This document shows positions 39,663-51,395 of a stretch of 64,000 nt of DNA, one piece after another. This DNA is from Exobacillus caeni (GTDB taxonomy: Bacteria > Bacillota > Bacilli > Bacillales > Guptibacillaceae). The translations under genes were made by a program, and so were the position numbers. The notes under the pieces are model-generated. The model saw only the letters and a list, made by a program, of their open reading frames with translations, was not told the DNA's origin and did not search any database. How positions within the stretch are numbered: position 1 is the stretch's first letter; every line of letters starts with the position of its first letter. The DNA lies in contig NZ_SWLG01000001.1 of NCBI RefSeq assembly GCF_005747095.1, positions 648,650-712,649 on the forward strand, given 5' to 3'.

Positions 39663-39691
39663 TAAAGACCCACTGAGCGGGGTCTTTTTAT
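39663..39691 (+). terminator. Terminator after phoH
   Basis: The stem AAAGACCC/GGGTCTTT with an 8-base interior and a T-run. The remaining 225 bases before pgpH are AT-rich with no clear signal. Confidence 0.85.
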
Positions 39692-39916
39692 TTCTTGTGG
39701 AAGCAATAATTATTGCGTTGATAGATGGGGTCATATATCAAAAGTCCCAGATGACCGGCTAAAACACCTCTGAAGTATAAATGGGAATAAGTTACAATAT
39801 ATACCTAAGATTTTTTCCCTTTTAAGAAGGTATTTTGTTAAAATGAATAAAACAGAAATATTTTCGGGATGGCTCATCATAAGGATGTAAATGTCATTTA
39901 AAAGAGGTGGACAGTT

Positions 39917-42076
39917 TTGAAGCAGCAGGCGCGTCGAAAGCAATTTGGGGCAAAGTGGAAACAACTTAATAATGCCCGATTAGTAAAAGTTTCGCTGTTC
40001 GGGTTATTAGCTGTTGTAATGTACATATCGATGTTGTCTAACATTATGCCGGAATCATTTGATGTTTCGTTATATACCCCAGCAGAAAAGGATGTTCTTT
40101 CTCCGATTACTATAGAAGATAAGCAGGCCACAGAGGAAGAGCGGGCAAAAGCTGCTCAAGTTGAAGCTAAGTACGAATACAAAGAAGAGACAGTTCAAAA
40201 CCAGGTAGAAAAAGTAAATGAAATATTCAGCTCTATACAGGAGGTCAATGCAAAGGCGGGGGAAAGGGCAGAAGAGAATGATGTCGATACAGCGGCCGGG
40301 CTTTCTTCAGAAGAAAAAGTAAAACAGCTTAAACCCTTGATTTCACAGTCTGCTGAAGAAGAATTATCGTTTGATACTTTAGTTACGCTTGTTTCTGCAA
40401 CACCTTCTCAGTTAAATATTGCAAAGGAAGTTATTTTGCGTGCAGTAATGGATGCCATGAAAACGAATGTTTCCATCGATGAGCTTGATAATACTAAAGA
40501 GCAGGCGAAAAAGAAGTTGCTTTCTGCTTCAGTACCGCCTGAACTCCGTGAAGCTATGATTCAATTGACCGATTTCTATATTGTTCCTAACTATTTTCTT
40601 GACCCGGAAAAAACGAGACAGGCTCGCCAGGAAGCAATGGAAGCGGTTAAACCTGTTATGATTCGGGAAGGGCAGGTTCTGGTAAGAGAAGGACAAACCA
40701 TAACGCCTAAAGTGGTCGATCAAATGGATATTGTTGGATTGCTGGATAAAGGGTTCGATCCAGTACCGTTTGCAGGTCTTGGATTACTTGTAATCGCGCT
40801 TACCGGCATTTTGGTATATTATTTAAAAGATCTTCCATCAGGAGTCCGATCAGCAAACATCAATCTTTTGATGTATTGTATCATTTTTCTTTGTACAGTT
40901 GTCATTATGAAGCTTTCAAGCCTGCTACAAGCTGTTGATTATTATGGAATCGAATATTTGATTCCCGCGGCAGTTGGTACAATGTTATTAATGTTATTAA
41001 CGAATGAAAGAATCGCACTGGTCTCCAGTATTGTCTTCTCCCTGTGCGCTGCGGTTTTTTTCAATGCGGAAACAATCGGCCCGATGAATGCGCCTTTTGG
41101 TTTTTATGTGCTTATGAATTTACTGGCGGGAATTTTCTTTCTTGGACAAAAGAATCTTCGCTCTAACATTTTAAAAGCCGGGCTCGGTGTATCTTTCATA
41201 AATGTTTTCACTGTGGCAATATTATTAATGTTGAAGAATGGCCAATACAGCGGATGGCAAATCGGTTCGGAAATTGGTTTTGCGTTCCTTTCAGGTTTTC
41301 TGGCTGCTGTGTTAACACTTGGTTTAATGCCGTTTTTTGAAGCTGCATTCAGGATATTGTCTACTACAAGGTTGATTGAGCTGTCGAATCCTAATCATCC
41401 GCTTTTAAGGAAAATACTGATGGAAACACCGGGAACATATCATCACAGTGTGATTGTAGCAAACCTTGCGGAAGGGGCCTGTGAAGCGGTTGGAGCAAAC
41501 GGCTTGCTTGCCAGAGTCGGTGCATACTACCACGATATAGGGAAAACGAAACGGCCTCACTTTTTTATCGAAAACCAGATGAACATGGAGAATCCACATA
41601 ATAAGATTGCTCCACAGTTAAGTAAAACAATTATTATCGCCCATGCTTATGATGGTGCAGAAATACTTCGTAAATATAAGCTGCCAAAAGAAATTGTAGA
41701 TATCGCAGAACAGCATCATGGGACTACATTGCTTAAATTCTTCTACCATAAGGCAAACGAGAATAGCGAAAAAGAAATACCTGAATCTGAATTCAGGTAC
41801 CCCGGTCCTAAAGCCCAAACAAAAGAAGCGGCTATAGTAGGGATCGCGGATTGTATGGAAGCAGCAGTAAGGTCACTCTCCAAACCAACACCAAATAAGA
41901 TTGAGACATTAGTTAGAAAAATTATTACGGACCGGTTGGAAGATGGACAGTTTGATGAATGCGATCTTTCTTTAAAAGAGCTGGATTTGATTGCGCGTTC
42001 CATTTGTGAAACACTACAGGGAATCTTCCATTCAAGAATTGAATACCCTGAAGAAATAAAGAAGAAGGTGACTTAA
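39917..42076 (+). CDS. pgpH: Membrane HD phosphodiesterase PgpH (7TM-HD, c-di-AMP hydrolase)
   Basis: A 719-residue protein. One N-terminal helix, a large extracytoplasmic domain (about 45-265), seven helices (about 275-470) and a cytoplasmic HD domain with HHSVIVANLAEGA, YYHDIGKTKRPHFF and AEQHHGTTLLKFF. The family hydrolyses cyclic di-AMP, an essential messenger for potassium and osmotic balance. The start is TTG (MKQQARRKQ) after AAGAGGTGG. Coupled to ybeY. Confidence 0.93.
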   Translation: MKQQARRKQFGAKWKQLNNARLVKVSLFGLLAVVMYISMLSNIMPESFDVSLYTPAEKDVLSPITIEDKQATEEERAKAAQVEAKYEYKEETVQNQVEKVNEIFSSIQEVNAKAGERAEENDVDTAAGLSSEEKVKQLKPLISQSAEEELSFDTLVTLVSATPSQLNIAKEVILRAVMDAMKTNVSIDELDNTKEQAKKKLLSASVPPELREAMIQLTDFYIVPNYFLDPEKTRQARQEAMEAVKPVMIREGQVLVREGQTITPKVVDQMDIVGLLDKGFDPVPFAGLGLLVIALTGILVYYLKDLPSGVRSANINLLMYCIIFLCTVVIMKLSSLLQAVDYYGIEYLIPAAVGTMLLMLLTNERIALVSSIVFSLCAAVFFNAETIGPMNAPFGFYVLMNLLAGIFFLGQKNLRSNILKAGLGVSFINVFTVAILLMLKNGQYSGWQIGSEIGFAFLSGFLAAVLTLGLMPFFEAAFRILSTTRLIELSNPNHPLLRKILMETPGTYHHSVIVANLAEGACEAVGANGLLARVGAYYHDIGKTKRPHFFIENQMNMENPHNKIAPQLSKTIIIAHAYDGAEILRKYKLPKEIVDIAEQHHGTTLLKFFYHKANENSEKEIPESEFRYPGPKAQTKEAAIVGIADCMEAAVRSLSKPTPNKIETLVRKIITDRLEDGQFDECDLSLKELDLIARSICETLQGIFHSRIEYPEEIKKKVT

Positions 42077-42547
42077 ATGTCTTTGCATATCGATTTTTTA
42101 GACGAAACAAATAAGCTATCCGATAAGGAAATCCAGGAGATTGAAGGATTGCTAAATTTGGCCTGCAAGATGGAAAAAGTTGAAAGCGATTCAGAATTAT
42201 CGGTAACATTCGTAAATAATGAAAAAATCCAGGAAATAAATCGGGAATACAGAGAGAAAGATTCAGTCACAGATGTCATCTCCTTTGCACTGGAGGAACA
42301 GGGAGAAGGAGAGTTAGAGGTTATAGGAGATAATATCCCTCGTTTGCTTGGAGATATTATTATCTCGATTCCGAAGGCACAAGAGCAAGCGGAATCTTAT
42401 AATCATTCTTTTATGAGAGAGCTTGGCTTCTTAACGGTTCATGGCTTTTTACACCTTCTTGGATATGACCATATGACAGAGGAAGACGAAAAAGAAATGT
42501 TTACAAGACAAAAAGAAATTTTGGAAGAATATGGACTTTCGAGATAG
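42077..42547 (+). CDS. ybeY: Endoribonuclease YbeY
   Basis: A 156-residue zinc metallo-endoribonuclease for 16S rRNA 3'-end maturation and ribosome quality control. The zinc motif [11 protein letters not shown] (about 122-132) and [12 protein letters not shown] are diagnostic. AAGAAGGTGA precedes the ATG, which immediately follows the pgpH stop. It overlaps dgkA by 17 bases. Confidence 0.96.
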   Translation: MSLHIDFLDETNKLSDKEIQEIEGLLNLACKMEKVESDSELSVTFVNNEKIQEINREYREKDSVTDVISFALEEQGEGELEVIGDNIPRLLGDIIISIPKAQEQAESYNHSFMRELGFLTVHGFLHLLGYDHMTEEDEKEMFTRQKEILEEYGLSR

Positions 42548-42920
42548 AGAGTACTCGCGAATAAAAAGATTTGTGCTTAGCTTTCGGTTTGCGTTTGAAG
42601 GCATCGTCTACCTTTTAAAAAAGGAACAGAACTTCAGAATTCACCTTCTAGTTGGGACTGCAGTATTAATTCTTGGTTTCTTACTCGGGTTGTCTGCTGT
42701 TAAAATGGCGATCTTATTTCTTGTGATAGGAATTGTGTTAAGCCTTGAAGCGATGAATACAGGGATTGAACGGGTGGTTGATCTTGTGACTGAGGAATAC
42801 CATCCGCTTGCTAAAAAAGCAAAGGATGTGAGTGCTGCAGCAGTATTAATTTTCTCCTTTGCTGCTGCAGGAATAGGTTTCCTCTTCTTTTTTTGGCCAC
42901 TGGTGAATCTTTTGTTCTAA
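42531..42920 (+). CDS. dgkA: Undecaprenol/diacylglycerol kinase DgkA
   Basis: A 129-residue three-helix membrane kinase. [11 protein letters not shown] and [17 protein letters not shown] are the family motifs. In Gram-positive bacteria this enzyme phosphorylates undecaprenol, recycling the lipid carrier for cell-wall synthesis. The ATG lies inside the end of ybeY after AAGAATATGG-type sequence, so translation is coupled. Confidence 0.94.
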   Translation: MDFRDREYSRIKRFVLSFRFAFEGIVYLLKKEQNFRIHLLVGTAVLILGFLLGLSAVKMAILFLVIGIVLSLEAMNTGIERVVDLVTEEYHPLAKKAKDVSAAAVLIFSFAAAGIGFLFFFWPLVNLLF

Positions 42921-42976
42921 GGATGGAGATGTGTAACTGAATTCTCGCTTCTAACATTGGCGACGAAGAGGTTTAA

Positions 42977-44309
<1,333 letters not shown>

Positions 44310-44408
44310 TATAGCGAGTAGAAATTGACAAAAATTCCATAACATATTGAATGAAATCAAGGTCAAGCTAAAGGAAAGCACGTTCTTATCAAAAGAAAGG
44401 TGGGATCT

Positions 44409-44555
44409 ATGTTGGAACATTTTGCCTGGAAAGTATTCTGTATGACAGGAGACGTTGACACCTATCTTTTAATGAAAGAAATGGAAGAAAATGAAGTTGA
44501 GATTCCTCCACAACTGGGCGAAGAACAACTGGAACTGGATCCTCCGATTACTTGA
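44409..44555 (+). CDS. yqzL: YqzL-like small protein
   Basis: A 48-residue acidic protein, MLEHFAWKVFCMTGDVDTYL, with an Asp/Glu-rich tail. It matches the small YqzL family in sequence (WKVFCMTG), size and place between era and recO. Function unknown. AAAGGTGGG lies before the ATG. Confidence 0.9.
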   Translation: MLEHFAWKVFCMTGDVDTYLLMKEMEENEVEIPPQLGEEQLELDPPIT

Positions 44556-44591
44556 CCCATTACTAGTACAAGTATAAAGTTGGTGGATTGT

Positions 44592-45338
44592 ATGATGCAT
44601 AAGGCAGAAGCAATTGTCATTAGAACGGTAGATTATGGAGAATCGAATAAGATTCTAACTTTGTTCACTAGAGAGGCGGGAAAGATTGGCGTGATGGCAC
44701 GAGGAGCTAAAAAGCCAAAAAGCCGCCTCTCTGCTATTTCACAATTGTTTACTTACGGTCAGTATTTATTTCAGCAATCATCAGGATTAGGTACTTTAAA
44801 TCAAGGGGAAATATTAACATCCTTTCGGAACATAAGGAACGATTTATTTTCAACTTCGTATGCTGCGTATATAGTAGAATTACTCGATAAGCTGACGGAA
44901 GAAAAACGTCCTAACCCTTTTTTATTTGAACTGCTATTCCAGTCTCTAAACGCACTGAATGAAGGGAAAGACCCGGAAGTTATCCGGTTTATATTTGAAC
45001 TTAAGATGCTGCCTGTAGCAGGCATCACCCCAGAAATCAACCGGTGTGTTAAGTGTAAAAGCACGGAAGGGAAATATGAGTTCTCAGTGAAAGAGGGCGG
45101 TTTCCTGTGCCATCGCTGCCTTGTAAATGATCCTTACCATATCCCTATAAAGAAAAAGACAGCAGAATTGATCCGCCTGTTCTATCATTTTGATCTGCAG
45201 CGTCTCGGTAACATTTCTTTAAAACAAGAAACAAAAGAAGAAATCAAAAAGGTTTTAGACGAATATTATGAAGCATACTCGGGAGTTTATCTAAAATCGA
45301 AACGCTTTTTAAATCAGCTAGAGAAATTTAATCCTTAA
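44592..45338 (+). CDS. recO: DNA repair protein RecO
   Basis: A 248-residue recombination mediator helping RecA load on SSB-coated single strands. An N-terminal OB fold ([34 protein letters not shown]) is followed by a helical domain with a zinc site (CVKCKS and CHRC, about 158-182). The first of two adjacent ATGs after GGTGG was chosen; TTG four codons upstream is possible. In B. subtilis glyQS follows; here it does not. Confidence 0.95.
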   Translation: MMHKAEAIVIRTVDYGESNKILTLFTREAGKIGVMARGAKKPKSRLSAISQLFTYGQYLFQQSSGLGTLNQGEILTSFRNIRNDLFSTSYAAYIVELLDKLTEEKRPNPFLFELLFQSLNALNEGKDPEVIRFIFELKMLPVAGITPEINRCVKCKSTEGKYEFSVKEGGFLCHRCLVNDPYHIPIKKKTAELIRLFYHFDLQRLGNISLKQETKEEIKKVLDEYYEAYSGVYLKSKRFLNQLEKFNP

Positions 45339-45343
45339 TTTGC

Positions 45344-45376
45344 GTGCGCCCAGCAATTGGCGGGCGCATTTATTAT
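45344..45376 (+). terminator. Terminator after recO
   Basis: The stem TGCGCCC/GGGCGCA (45345-45351 with 45362-45368) can extend inwards and is followed by TTTATTATTT. Confidence 0.8.
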
Positions 45377-45399
45377 TTCTCTGGTTGTTTCCACGAGCG

Positions 45400-45540
45400 G
45401 TGTTGCTAACTGCTTAGTTGAGATAAACTGCGACATAACGGATGGATGACCGCTGCGGAAAGCGAAATGCCCGGAGTGGAAATCAATGCTGCAATTGCGT
45501 CGCAGTTCATCGCTTTTGTGCAAAAACCAATAACTATCTT
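45400..45540. repeat. Dispersed intergenic repeat, copy B
   Basis: Same orientation as copy A: left end TGTTGCTAA...GATAAACTGCGAC, core GCGGAAAGCG, right end TTTTGTGCAAAAACCAATAA. Its reverse complement matches copy C from GAACTGCGAC through CATCCATCCGTTAT. It fills most of the 385-base recO-ccpN gap, the place of glyQS in other Bacillaceae. The rest of the gap, up to ccpN, is very AT-rich with several TATAAT-like boxes. Confidence 0.75.
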
Positions 45541-45723
45541 TTTGGAATAGCGCTTCTTTATTTTAAAGTCGTTGTTGTTTTTAAACATGTTTGAAGGATA
45601 CAAATGAAAGCAATTTGCTGTATAACCCAATTATTGATTGATATAATTTTAAGAGTATGCTACATTTTCAAATATTATTAAATAGTATATAATAATTTAA
45701 TAAATAGTATAACGCTTCTTTTT

Positions 45724-46374
45724 ATGGATAAGGTGGTGAGTAAAATCGAATTAAATGAACGTCAGGAAACGATTTTACAAATTGTAAAAAATGAAGGTCC
45801 AATCACAGGAGAACATATCGCAGATAAGCTAAGCTTGACACGTGCTACCTTAAGACCAGACTTAGCGATATTAACGATGGCTGGATACCTTGATGCAAGG
45901 CCAAGAGTCGGGTATTTTTACACTGGTAAGACCGGTTCTCAATTATTAACAGAGAAGATCAAAAAAATCCAGGTGGATGATTATAAATCTATACCTGTTG
46001 TGGTACAGGAAAACACTAGTGTATATGATGCAATATGTACTATGTTTTTAGAAGATGTAGGTACATTATTCGTAGTGAATAAGAATACTCATCTTGTTGG
46101 GGTGTTATCCCGTAAAGATTTATTAAGGGCAAGCCTTGGAAGACAGGATTTGGCAGAAATTCCAGTAAATATCATTATGACAAGAATGCCAAACATAACA
46201 GTTTGTTCGAATGATGACTTACTAATTGAAGTTGCAAACAAGCTGATTGAGAAACAAATCGATGCCCTTCCCGTAGTAAAAGAAGAAGGCGAGGGTCTGG
46301 AAGTAATCGGTCGGATAACAAAAACAAACATTACAAAAGTACTTGTAGATCTGGCTAAGAATGAGGTTATATAG
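45724..46374 (+). CDS. ccpN: Gluconeogenesis repressor CcpN
   Basis: A 216-residue regulator: winged helix (about 12-65, [24 protein letters not shown]) plus two CBS domains (about 85-205). CcpN represses gapB, pckA and the small RNA sr1 during glycolysis in B. subtilis. The ATG at 45724 lacks a clear ribosome binding site; the GTG four codons later gives [10 protein letters not shown], closer to the known N-terminus, but lies too near AAGGTG. Paired with ppsR. Confidence 0.93.
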   Translation: MDKVVSKIELNERQETILQIVKNEGPITGEHIADKLSLTRATLRPDLAILTMAGYLDARPRVGYFYTGKTGSQLLTEKIKKIQVDDYKSIPVVVQENTSVYDAICTMFLEDVGTLFVVNKNTHLVGVLSRKDLLRASLGRQDLAEIPVNIIMTRMPNITVCSNDDLLIEVANKLIEKQIDALPVVKEEGEGLEVIGRITKTNITKVLVDLAKNEVI

Positions 46375-46487
46375 CACATCAAGAAAAACTTATGATAAAC
46401 TTTATAGGAAACAATATTTTGAATCATAACAAGTTGGATACCTTATATCCTCCTTTTATACAAGGAAATAAGCCTAAGGAGGTTGGC

Positions 46488-47312
46488 ATGAGAGATAACA
46501 TGAATAAAGCACTCGTTTATGTGATTTCTGATTCAGTAGGTGAAACTGCTGAATTAGTAGTGAAAGCTGCAGCAAGCCAGTTCAACCATTCTGATGTGGA
46601 AATGAGGCGGGTTCCTTATGTGGAAGATAAAGAGACACTCGATGAAGTAGTGACCCTTGCACAGGAATCCAATGCGATCCTCGCATTCACACTCGTTGTG
46701 CCGGAGATGAGGAACTACTTACTGAAAATTGCCAGCGAAGCAAACGTTCAGGTAATTGATATTATCGGTCCAATGATCAACCATATGAAAGATGCTATAG
46801 GAAAAACACCAAGGCATGAACCGGGACTAGTCCATAAGTTAGATGAAGACTATTTCCGGCGCGTTGAAGCTATTGAATTCGCGGTTAAATATGATGATGG
46901 CCGGGATCCAAGGGGGATATTACTTGCAGATATTGTTTTGATAGGTGTTTCCAGAACATCCAAAACGCCATTATCCCAATATTTAGCACATAAACGGTTA
47001 AAAGTTGCAAATGTCCCCATCGTCCCAGAGGTTGATCCTCCAGAAGAACTTTTCAAGGTGCCGCCGAATAAATGTTTCGCATTGAAAATCAGCCCTGAAA
47101 AGCTAAATGATATTCGAAAAGAACGCTTGATAGCATTGGGTTTAAATGCAGAAGCAAGTTATGCGAACATGGAACGGATAAAAGAAGAACTGGAATACTT
47201 TAATAAGCTCGTAAATAAAATGAATTGCCAGGTTATCGATGTCTCAAACAAAGCAGTTGAAGAAACAGCGAATTTAATCTTGAGCATTTACCAGGGAAAA
47301 CGGTTTAATTAG
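46488..47312 (+). CDS. ppsR: Pyruvate,phosphate dikinase regulatory kinase/phosphorylase-type protein (YqfL, DUF299)
   Basis: A 274-residue bifunctional Ser/Thr kinase/pyrophosphorylase family protein. [17 protein letters not shown] opens it; the P-loop [15 protein letters not shown] (about 152-166) binds ADP. B. subtilis YqfL acts with CcpN in carbon control. AAGGAGG lies 5 bases before this ATG; the frame extends 32 codons upstream without family similarity. Confidence 0.93.
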   Translation: MRDNMNKALVYVISDSVGETAELVVKAAASQFNHSDVEMRRVPYVEDKETLDEVVTLAQESNAILAFTLVVPEMRNYLLKIASEANVQVIDIIGPMINHMKDAIGKTPRHEPGLVHKLDEDYFRRVEAIEFAVKYDDGRDPRGILLADIVLIGVSRTSKTPLSQYLAHKRLKVANVPIVPEVDPPEELFKVPPNKCFALKISPEKLNDIRKERLIALGLNAEASYANMERIKEELEYFNKLVNKMNCQVIDVSNKAVEETANLILSIYQGKRFN

Positions 47313-47335
47313 AATGCGGGTTAAAAATTCAAAAT

Positions 47336-47391
47336 AGCATGCACCAAAGGATTATAAAATATTTTCTGTTTGGTGCAATGCTTTTTTCTTT
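47336..47391 (+). terminator. Terminator of ccpN-ppsR
   Basis: The stem AGCATGCACCAAA/TTTGGTGCAATGCT, with one bulged A, encloses about 20 bases and is followed by six Ts. In the following 190 bases a good -10 TATAAT (47422-47427) stands without a good -35. Confidence 0.85.
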
Positions 47392-47581
47392 TTGTATCTG
47401 TTCAAATTGGTTTTTTTAGTATATAATCAAATATTGTCGATAAAAATTGTTATTAATGGGAAACAAAGATTGAAAAACCTTAAAATGGTTAAGATAGTGA
47501 AGTAGAGGACGACAAAATTCTGAAAGTTAAAACATAAGATTTAAAAGAAGGATAACAATAGGAGATGTAGAATAGAGGAAT

Positions 47582-48052
47582 ATGGCGAAAAATAGTAAAG
47601 TTGTTTTGGTGGATGCAGACGCATGTCCAGTTCCTGTGAAAGAAGACATCATAGACCTGACTAAGAAATATCAGTGGGAAGTAATTTTCGTTGCATCATT
47701 CGCTCACTTTTCAAGCAATGCCTCCCACGGACAGTGGGTACTGGTAGACTCTGAAAAAGAAGAAGTAGATCTCTATATTGTCAATCATGTGGTATCCGGG
47801 AATGTTGTGGTAACACAGGACTATGGCCTTGCAAGTTTGCTTTTGCCGAGAGGAGTTTATGTCATGTCCCCTCGTGGTATGGTCTACAAGGAAGAAAAGA
47901 TTGGTGATATTTTGCATGCCAGATACCTATCTGCCAAAAACAGACGAGCTGGCAAGCGAGTAAAAGGCCCCAAAAAGTTTACCGAGGCAGATAGACAAAG
48001 TTTCAGGACTTCATTTGAAGAAAAAATGTCGATTTATGAAGGAAAATCTTAA
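47582..48052 (+). CDS. yqxD: YaiI/YqxD family protein (DUF188)
   Basis: A 156-residue cytosolic protein. VDADACPVPVKEDI at the N-terminus and TQDYGLASLLL, KRVKGPKKFT further on are family marks; acidic residues suggest a PIN-like nuclease fold, but function is unproven. GGAGATGTAGAATAGAGG stands upstream, somewhat far from the ATG. First gene of the yqxD-dnaG-sigA cluster. Confidence 0.9.
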   Translation: MAKNSKVVLVDADACPVPVKEDIIDLTKKYQWEVIFVASFAHFSSNASHGQWVLVDSEKEEVDLYIVNHVVSGNVVVTQDYGLASLLLPRGVYVMSPRGMVYKEEKIGDILHARYLSAKNRRAGKRVKGPKKFTEADRQSFRTSFEEKMSIYEGKS

Positions 48053-48086
48053 GCTTCATAGAATAGGGTAATTACGGTGATGCGTT

Positions 48087-49898
48087 ATGGCAGGAAAAAT
48101 CCCTGAAGAAACGATTGAGAAAATCCGTGGTACAGCAGATATCGTAGAGGTGATCAGTGACTACGTTCAGCTAAAGAAACAGGGAAGGAACTATTTTGGC
48201 CTATGTCCGTTCCATGGGGAAAAGACACCTTCCTTTTCGGTTGCACCAGACAAACAAATCTTTCATTGCTTTGGTTGTGGCGCAGGAGGAAACGTGTTTT
48301 CGTTTCTGATGGATATGGAAGGCTTTAGCTTTATAGAAACGATTCAGCATCTTTCCCAAAAGACCGGGATCGAATTGCCTGAGACAGTGGGAGAACATAA
48401 GGGGAATCAAGGTTCCCGGGATAAAGAAGTTATGTTCAAGGCCCATGACTTTTTGGCTAAACTGTATCACCATAGTTTAATAAATACCCGACAGGGTGAA
48501 AAAGCGCTCGAATATTTAAAGCAAAGAGGTTTCACAGAGGAAATCATAAAGACATTCCAAATCGGGTTTGCCCCCGATTCCTGGGATTTTGCAACGGGAT
48601 TTTTGCAAAAACGAAATTTCCCACTGGATAAAGCAGCCTCAGCAGGACTCCTTTCAAGCAGAGATTTTGATGGGAAATATTTTGACCGTTTCCGTAACAG
48701 GGTAATGTTTCCGATCTGGGATCATAAAGGCCAGGTGATTGCTTTTGGTGGGCGGATTCTTGGTGAAGGTGAACCAAAGTACTTAAACAGCCCTGAAACG
48801 AAAATTTTTCATAAAGGAAAATTTCTGTACGGATTTCACATGGCACGCTCACATATCAGGAAAAAACAGCAGTTGGTCCTATTAGAAGGCTATGTTGATG
48901 TTACTGCTGCCCATGGTGCTGGAATCCAAAATGCCGTTGCAAGTCTTGGGACAGCATTGACCCGGGACCAGGCAGAATTAATTAGAAGGCATGTAGAATC
49001 AGTTGTCATTTGCTACGACTCTGACAAGGCAGGGCTAAATGCCGCCATGAAAGCCTCTGAGGAACTGGGAAAAGCCGGATGTTATGTAAAAATAGCCAGA
49101 ATGCCTGATAAGATGGATCCCGATGACTACATTCAGAAATACGGAGCAGAACGTTTTAAATCTGATGTAATAGGGTCTGCACAAACAGTCATGGCATTTA
49201 AAATGGATACTCTTCGAAAAGGAAAAAATCTTTCTGATGAAGGAGAACGCATCAAGTATATCGAAGAAGTACTCAGGGAAATCAGCAGTTTAGAAAAAGC
49301 TGTGGAGCGTGATCATTACCTCAGGCAGCTTGCTGATGAATTTTCCCTTTCGCTTAGTGCGCTCAAGCAGCAACAGTTTCAGTTTTATAAACAGCAAAAG
49401 AAAAGGGATAATGCTTCCAAGACAAGGGATAATAATTCTAGGAAAAAAATATATACTTCGAAGAGGTTGCTTCCTGCATTCCACAATGCCGAGAAAATTC
49501 TTCTTGCCCATATGATGCGCGATCTTGATATTGCCCAACAGGTACAGGAGGAGATCGGAGGGGCTTTTAACATCGATGAATACAGTGCGCTTGCTGCGTA
49601 TCTTTATAGCTATTATGCAGAAGGAAATCAGCCTGATGCAGGAATGTTCATCGAGAAGCTCAATGACTCGACCCTGGTAAAAGCAGCATCTGAAATTGCG
49701 ATGATGAATGTTAACCAGGATATTTCAGAACGAGAACTAAAAGATTATATCAAACAGGTTCTGAGTTATCCGAAACGGTTGCAGATAGAAGAAAAGGAAA
49801 TTGAAAAAAAGGAAGCTGAGCAGAGGCAGGACTTTGTTCTTGCTGCTAAAATTGCTATGGAAATACTCGAAATGAAGAAGAACTTAAAGAGTTCTTAG
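48087..49898 (+). CDS. dnaG: DNA primase DnaG
   Basis: A 603-residue primase that makes RNA primers at the fork. The CHC2 zinc ribbon uses Cys40, His43, Cys61 and Cys64 (FGLCPFHGEKTPSF, HCFGCGAGGNV). The TOPRIM core has LLEGYVDVTAA and CYDSDKAGLNAA, and the C-terminal domain binds the DnaB-type helicase. The start ATG has a weak GTGATGCG upstream. Length is as in B. subtilis. Confidence 0.97.
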   Translation: MAGKIPEETIEKIRGTADIVEVISDYVQLKKQGRNYFGLCPFHGEKTPSFSVAPDKQIFHCFGCGAGGNVFSFLMDMEGFSFIETIQHLSQKTGIELPETVGEHKGNQGSRDKEVMFKAHDFLAKLYHHSLINTRQGEKALEYLKQRGFTEEIIKTFQIGFAPDSWDFATGFLQKRNFPLDKAASAGLLSSRDFDGKYFDRFRNRVMFPIWDHKGQVIAFGGRILGEGEPKYLNSPETKIFHKGKFLYGFHMARSHIRKKQQLVLLEGYVDVTAAHGAGIQNAVASLGTALTRDQAELIRRHVESVVICYDSDKAGLNAAMKASEELGKAGCYVKIARMPDKMDPDDYIQKYGAERFKSDVIGSAQTVMAFKMDTLRKGKNLSDEGERIKYIEEVLREISSLEKAVERDHYLRQLADEFSLSLSALKQQQFQFYKQQKKRDNASKTRDNNSRKKIYTSKRLLPAFHNAEKILLAHMMRDLDIAQQVQEEIGGAFNIDEYSALAAYLYSYYAEGNQPDAGMFIEKLNDSTLVKAASEIAMMNVNQDISERELKDYIKQVLSYPKRLQIEEKEIEKKEAEQRQDFVLAAKIAMEILEMKKNLKSS

Positions 49899-49937
49899 TT
49901 TGTTGATTGTTGTAGAAGTATGGAAGGAGGGGATCGA

Positions 49938-51050
49938 ATGGCTGAGAAACCTGCTCGCCAGCCGGCAGAAGGTGAATTGACCATCGATCAAGTCAAAGAG
50001 CAATTAGTTGATCTTGCAAAAAAGACTGGAATCATTACGTATTCCACAATCGTTGAACGTTTAGCGCCGTTTGAACAGGATTCTGATCAAATGGATGAGT
50101 TCTTCGAATACCTTGAGGATCAAGGAATTGAAGTGATCGAGGATAATGACAATCCAAGCGTCCAGGACGTAGAAAAAGAAGAGGAATTTGATTTGAATGA
50201 TCTTAGCGTCCCTCCGGGCGTGAAAATCAATGACCCTGTTCGTATGTATTTAAAAGAAATCGGAAGGGTTGACCTTCTCTCTGCTGAAGAAGAGATCAAC
50301 CTTGCTAAAAGAATAGAAGATGGGGACGAAGAAGCAAAAAGGCGTCTTGCAGAAGCAAACTTGCGTCTAGTTGTAAGTATTGCCAAGCGCTATGTCGGCC
50401 GCGGAATGCTTTTCCTTGATCTGATTCAGGAAGGTAACATGGGATTAATAAAAGCGGTAGAAAAGTTTGACTACCGAAAAGGGTATAAATTCAGTACTTA
50501 TGCTACCTGGTGGATTCGCCAGGCAATTACAAGAGCGATCGCAGACCAGGCTCGTACGATTCGTATCCCTGTGCATATGGTTGAAACCATCAATAAACTT
50601 ATCAGGGTTCAACGTCAGCTGCTTCAAGACTTAGGCCGTGAACCAAGTCCTGAAGAAATCGGTAAAGAAATGGAGTTATCCCCAGATAAAGTTCGTGAAA
50701 TCCTTAAAATTGCCCAGGAGCCCGTTTCTCTTGAAACGCCAATCGGTGAAGAGGACGATTCCCATCTTGGTGACTTTATTGAGGACCAGGACGCACTTGC
50801 ACCATCTGACGCTGCCGCTTATGAGCTTTTAAAGGAACAACTAGAAGATGTTCTTGATACCTTAACCGATCGAGAAGAAAATGTTTTGAGACTTCGTTTT
50901 GGTCTTGACGATGGACGTACGAGAACACTTGAAGAAGTGGGCCGAGTGTTCGGAGTGACTCGTGAACGAATTCGCCAAATTGAAGCAAAAGCTTTGCGTA
51001 AGTTGCGTCATCCAAGCCGCAGCAAACGCTTAAAAGACTTTTTAGAATAA
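49938..51050 (+). CDS. sigA: Primary sigma factor SigA (RpoD)
   Basis: A 370-residue housekeeping sigma factor. Region 1.1, then region 2 ([38 protein letters not shown]), region 3, and region 4 with [21 protein letters not shown] for -35 recognition. AAGGAGGGGATCGA precedes this ATG; the longer frame starting 18 bases upstream would include that ribosome binding site. Last gene of the macromolecular synthesis cluster. Confidence 0.98.
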   Translation: MAEKPARQPAEGELTIDQVKEQLVDLAKKTGIITYSTIVERLAPFEQDSDQMDEFFEYLEDQGIEVIEDNDNPSVQDVEKEEEFDLNDLSVPPGVKINDPVRMYLKEIGRVDLLSAEEEINLAKRIEDGDEEAKRRLAEANLRLVVSIAKRYVGRGMLFLDLIQEGNMGLIKAVEKFDYRKGYKFSTYATWWIRQAITRAIADQARTIRIPVHMVETINKLIRVQRQLLQDLGREPSPEEIGKEMELSPDKVREILKIAQEPVSLETPIGEEDDSHLGDFIEDQDALAPSDAAAYELLKEQLEDVLDTLTDREENVLRLRFGLDDGRTRTLEEVGRVFGVTRERIRQIEAKALRKLRHPSRSKRLKDFLE

Positions 51051-51065
51051 ATAACGGCAATACCA

Positions 51066-51100
51066 GGTTTACTTCTTTTAGAAGTAAACTTTTCTTTTTG
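51066..51100 (+). terminator. Terminator after sigA
   Basis: The 9-bp stem GTTTACTTC/GAAGTAAAC (51067-51075 with 51081-51089) is followed by TTTTCTTTTT. Confidence 0.88.
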
Positions 51101-51169
51101 TCACCATTATCTTGTCATTTATTTTACTGATTTTTCTTTCGTTTTGCAAACTGCCTCGCAGGAAAAAAA

Positions 51170-51290
51170 TTGAAAATACCTTAAGAATGACTATAACAAT
51201 AAAGGATTTTAAGCGTTTTAATAAAATTTTAAAAGCGAACATTTTATAGTCCCGACTGTAGGCAAAGTCTATCGGTCGGCTTTTTTCTTT
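51170..51290 (+). ncRNA. Candidate small RNA between sigA and the acyl-CoA dehydrogenase gene
   Basis: A sigma-A-like promoter TTGAAA (51170-51175)/TATAAC (51192-51197), 16-base spacer, precedes about 80 bases with no usable start codon. These end in a hairpin CCGAC...GTCGG (51252-51256 with 51275-51279; TAG/CTA pairs inside it) followed by TTTTTTCTTT. A further AT-rich hairpin can form near 51213-51236. The dehydrogenase has its own promoter downstream. Expression is not shown; it could also be a short leader attenuator. Confidence 0.45.
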
Positions 51291-51309
51291 GCGAAAACTT
51301 TTTAAAATA

Positions 51310-51338
51310 TTGAAAAAGTTAAACAACTCAGCCATAAT
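51310..51338 (+). promoter_or_regulatory. Promoter of the acyl-CoA dehydrogenase gene
   Basis: TTGAAA (51310-51315) and CATAAT (51333-51338) are separated by 17 bases, about 50 bases before GGAAGGTGGG. Confidence 0.65.
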
Positions 51339-51395
51339 ATTATGTAAGCGTATACACATCGCTTGGAAGAAACAGATTTTGGAAGGTGGGAGAGT

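Noticed and set aside
45339..45723. T-box leader in the recO-ccpN gap
   Set aside because: No T-box sequence (AGGGTGGNACCGCG-like) is present; the gap is explained by a terminator and a repeat.
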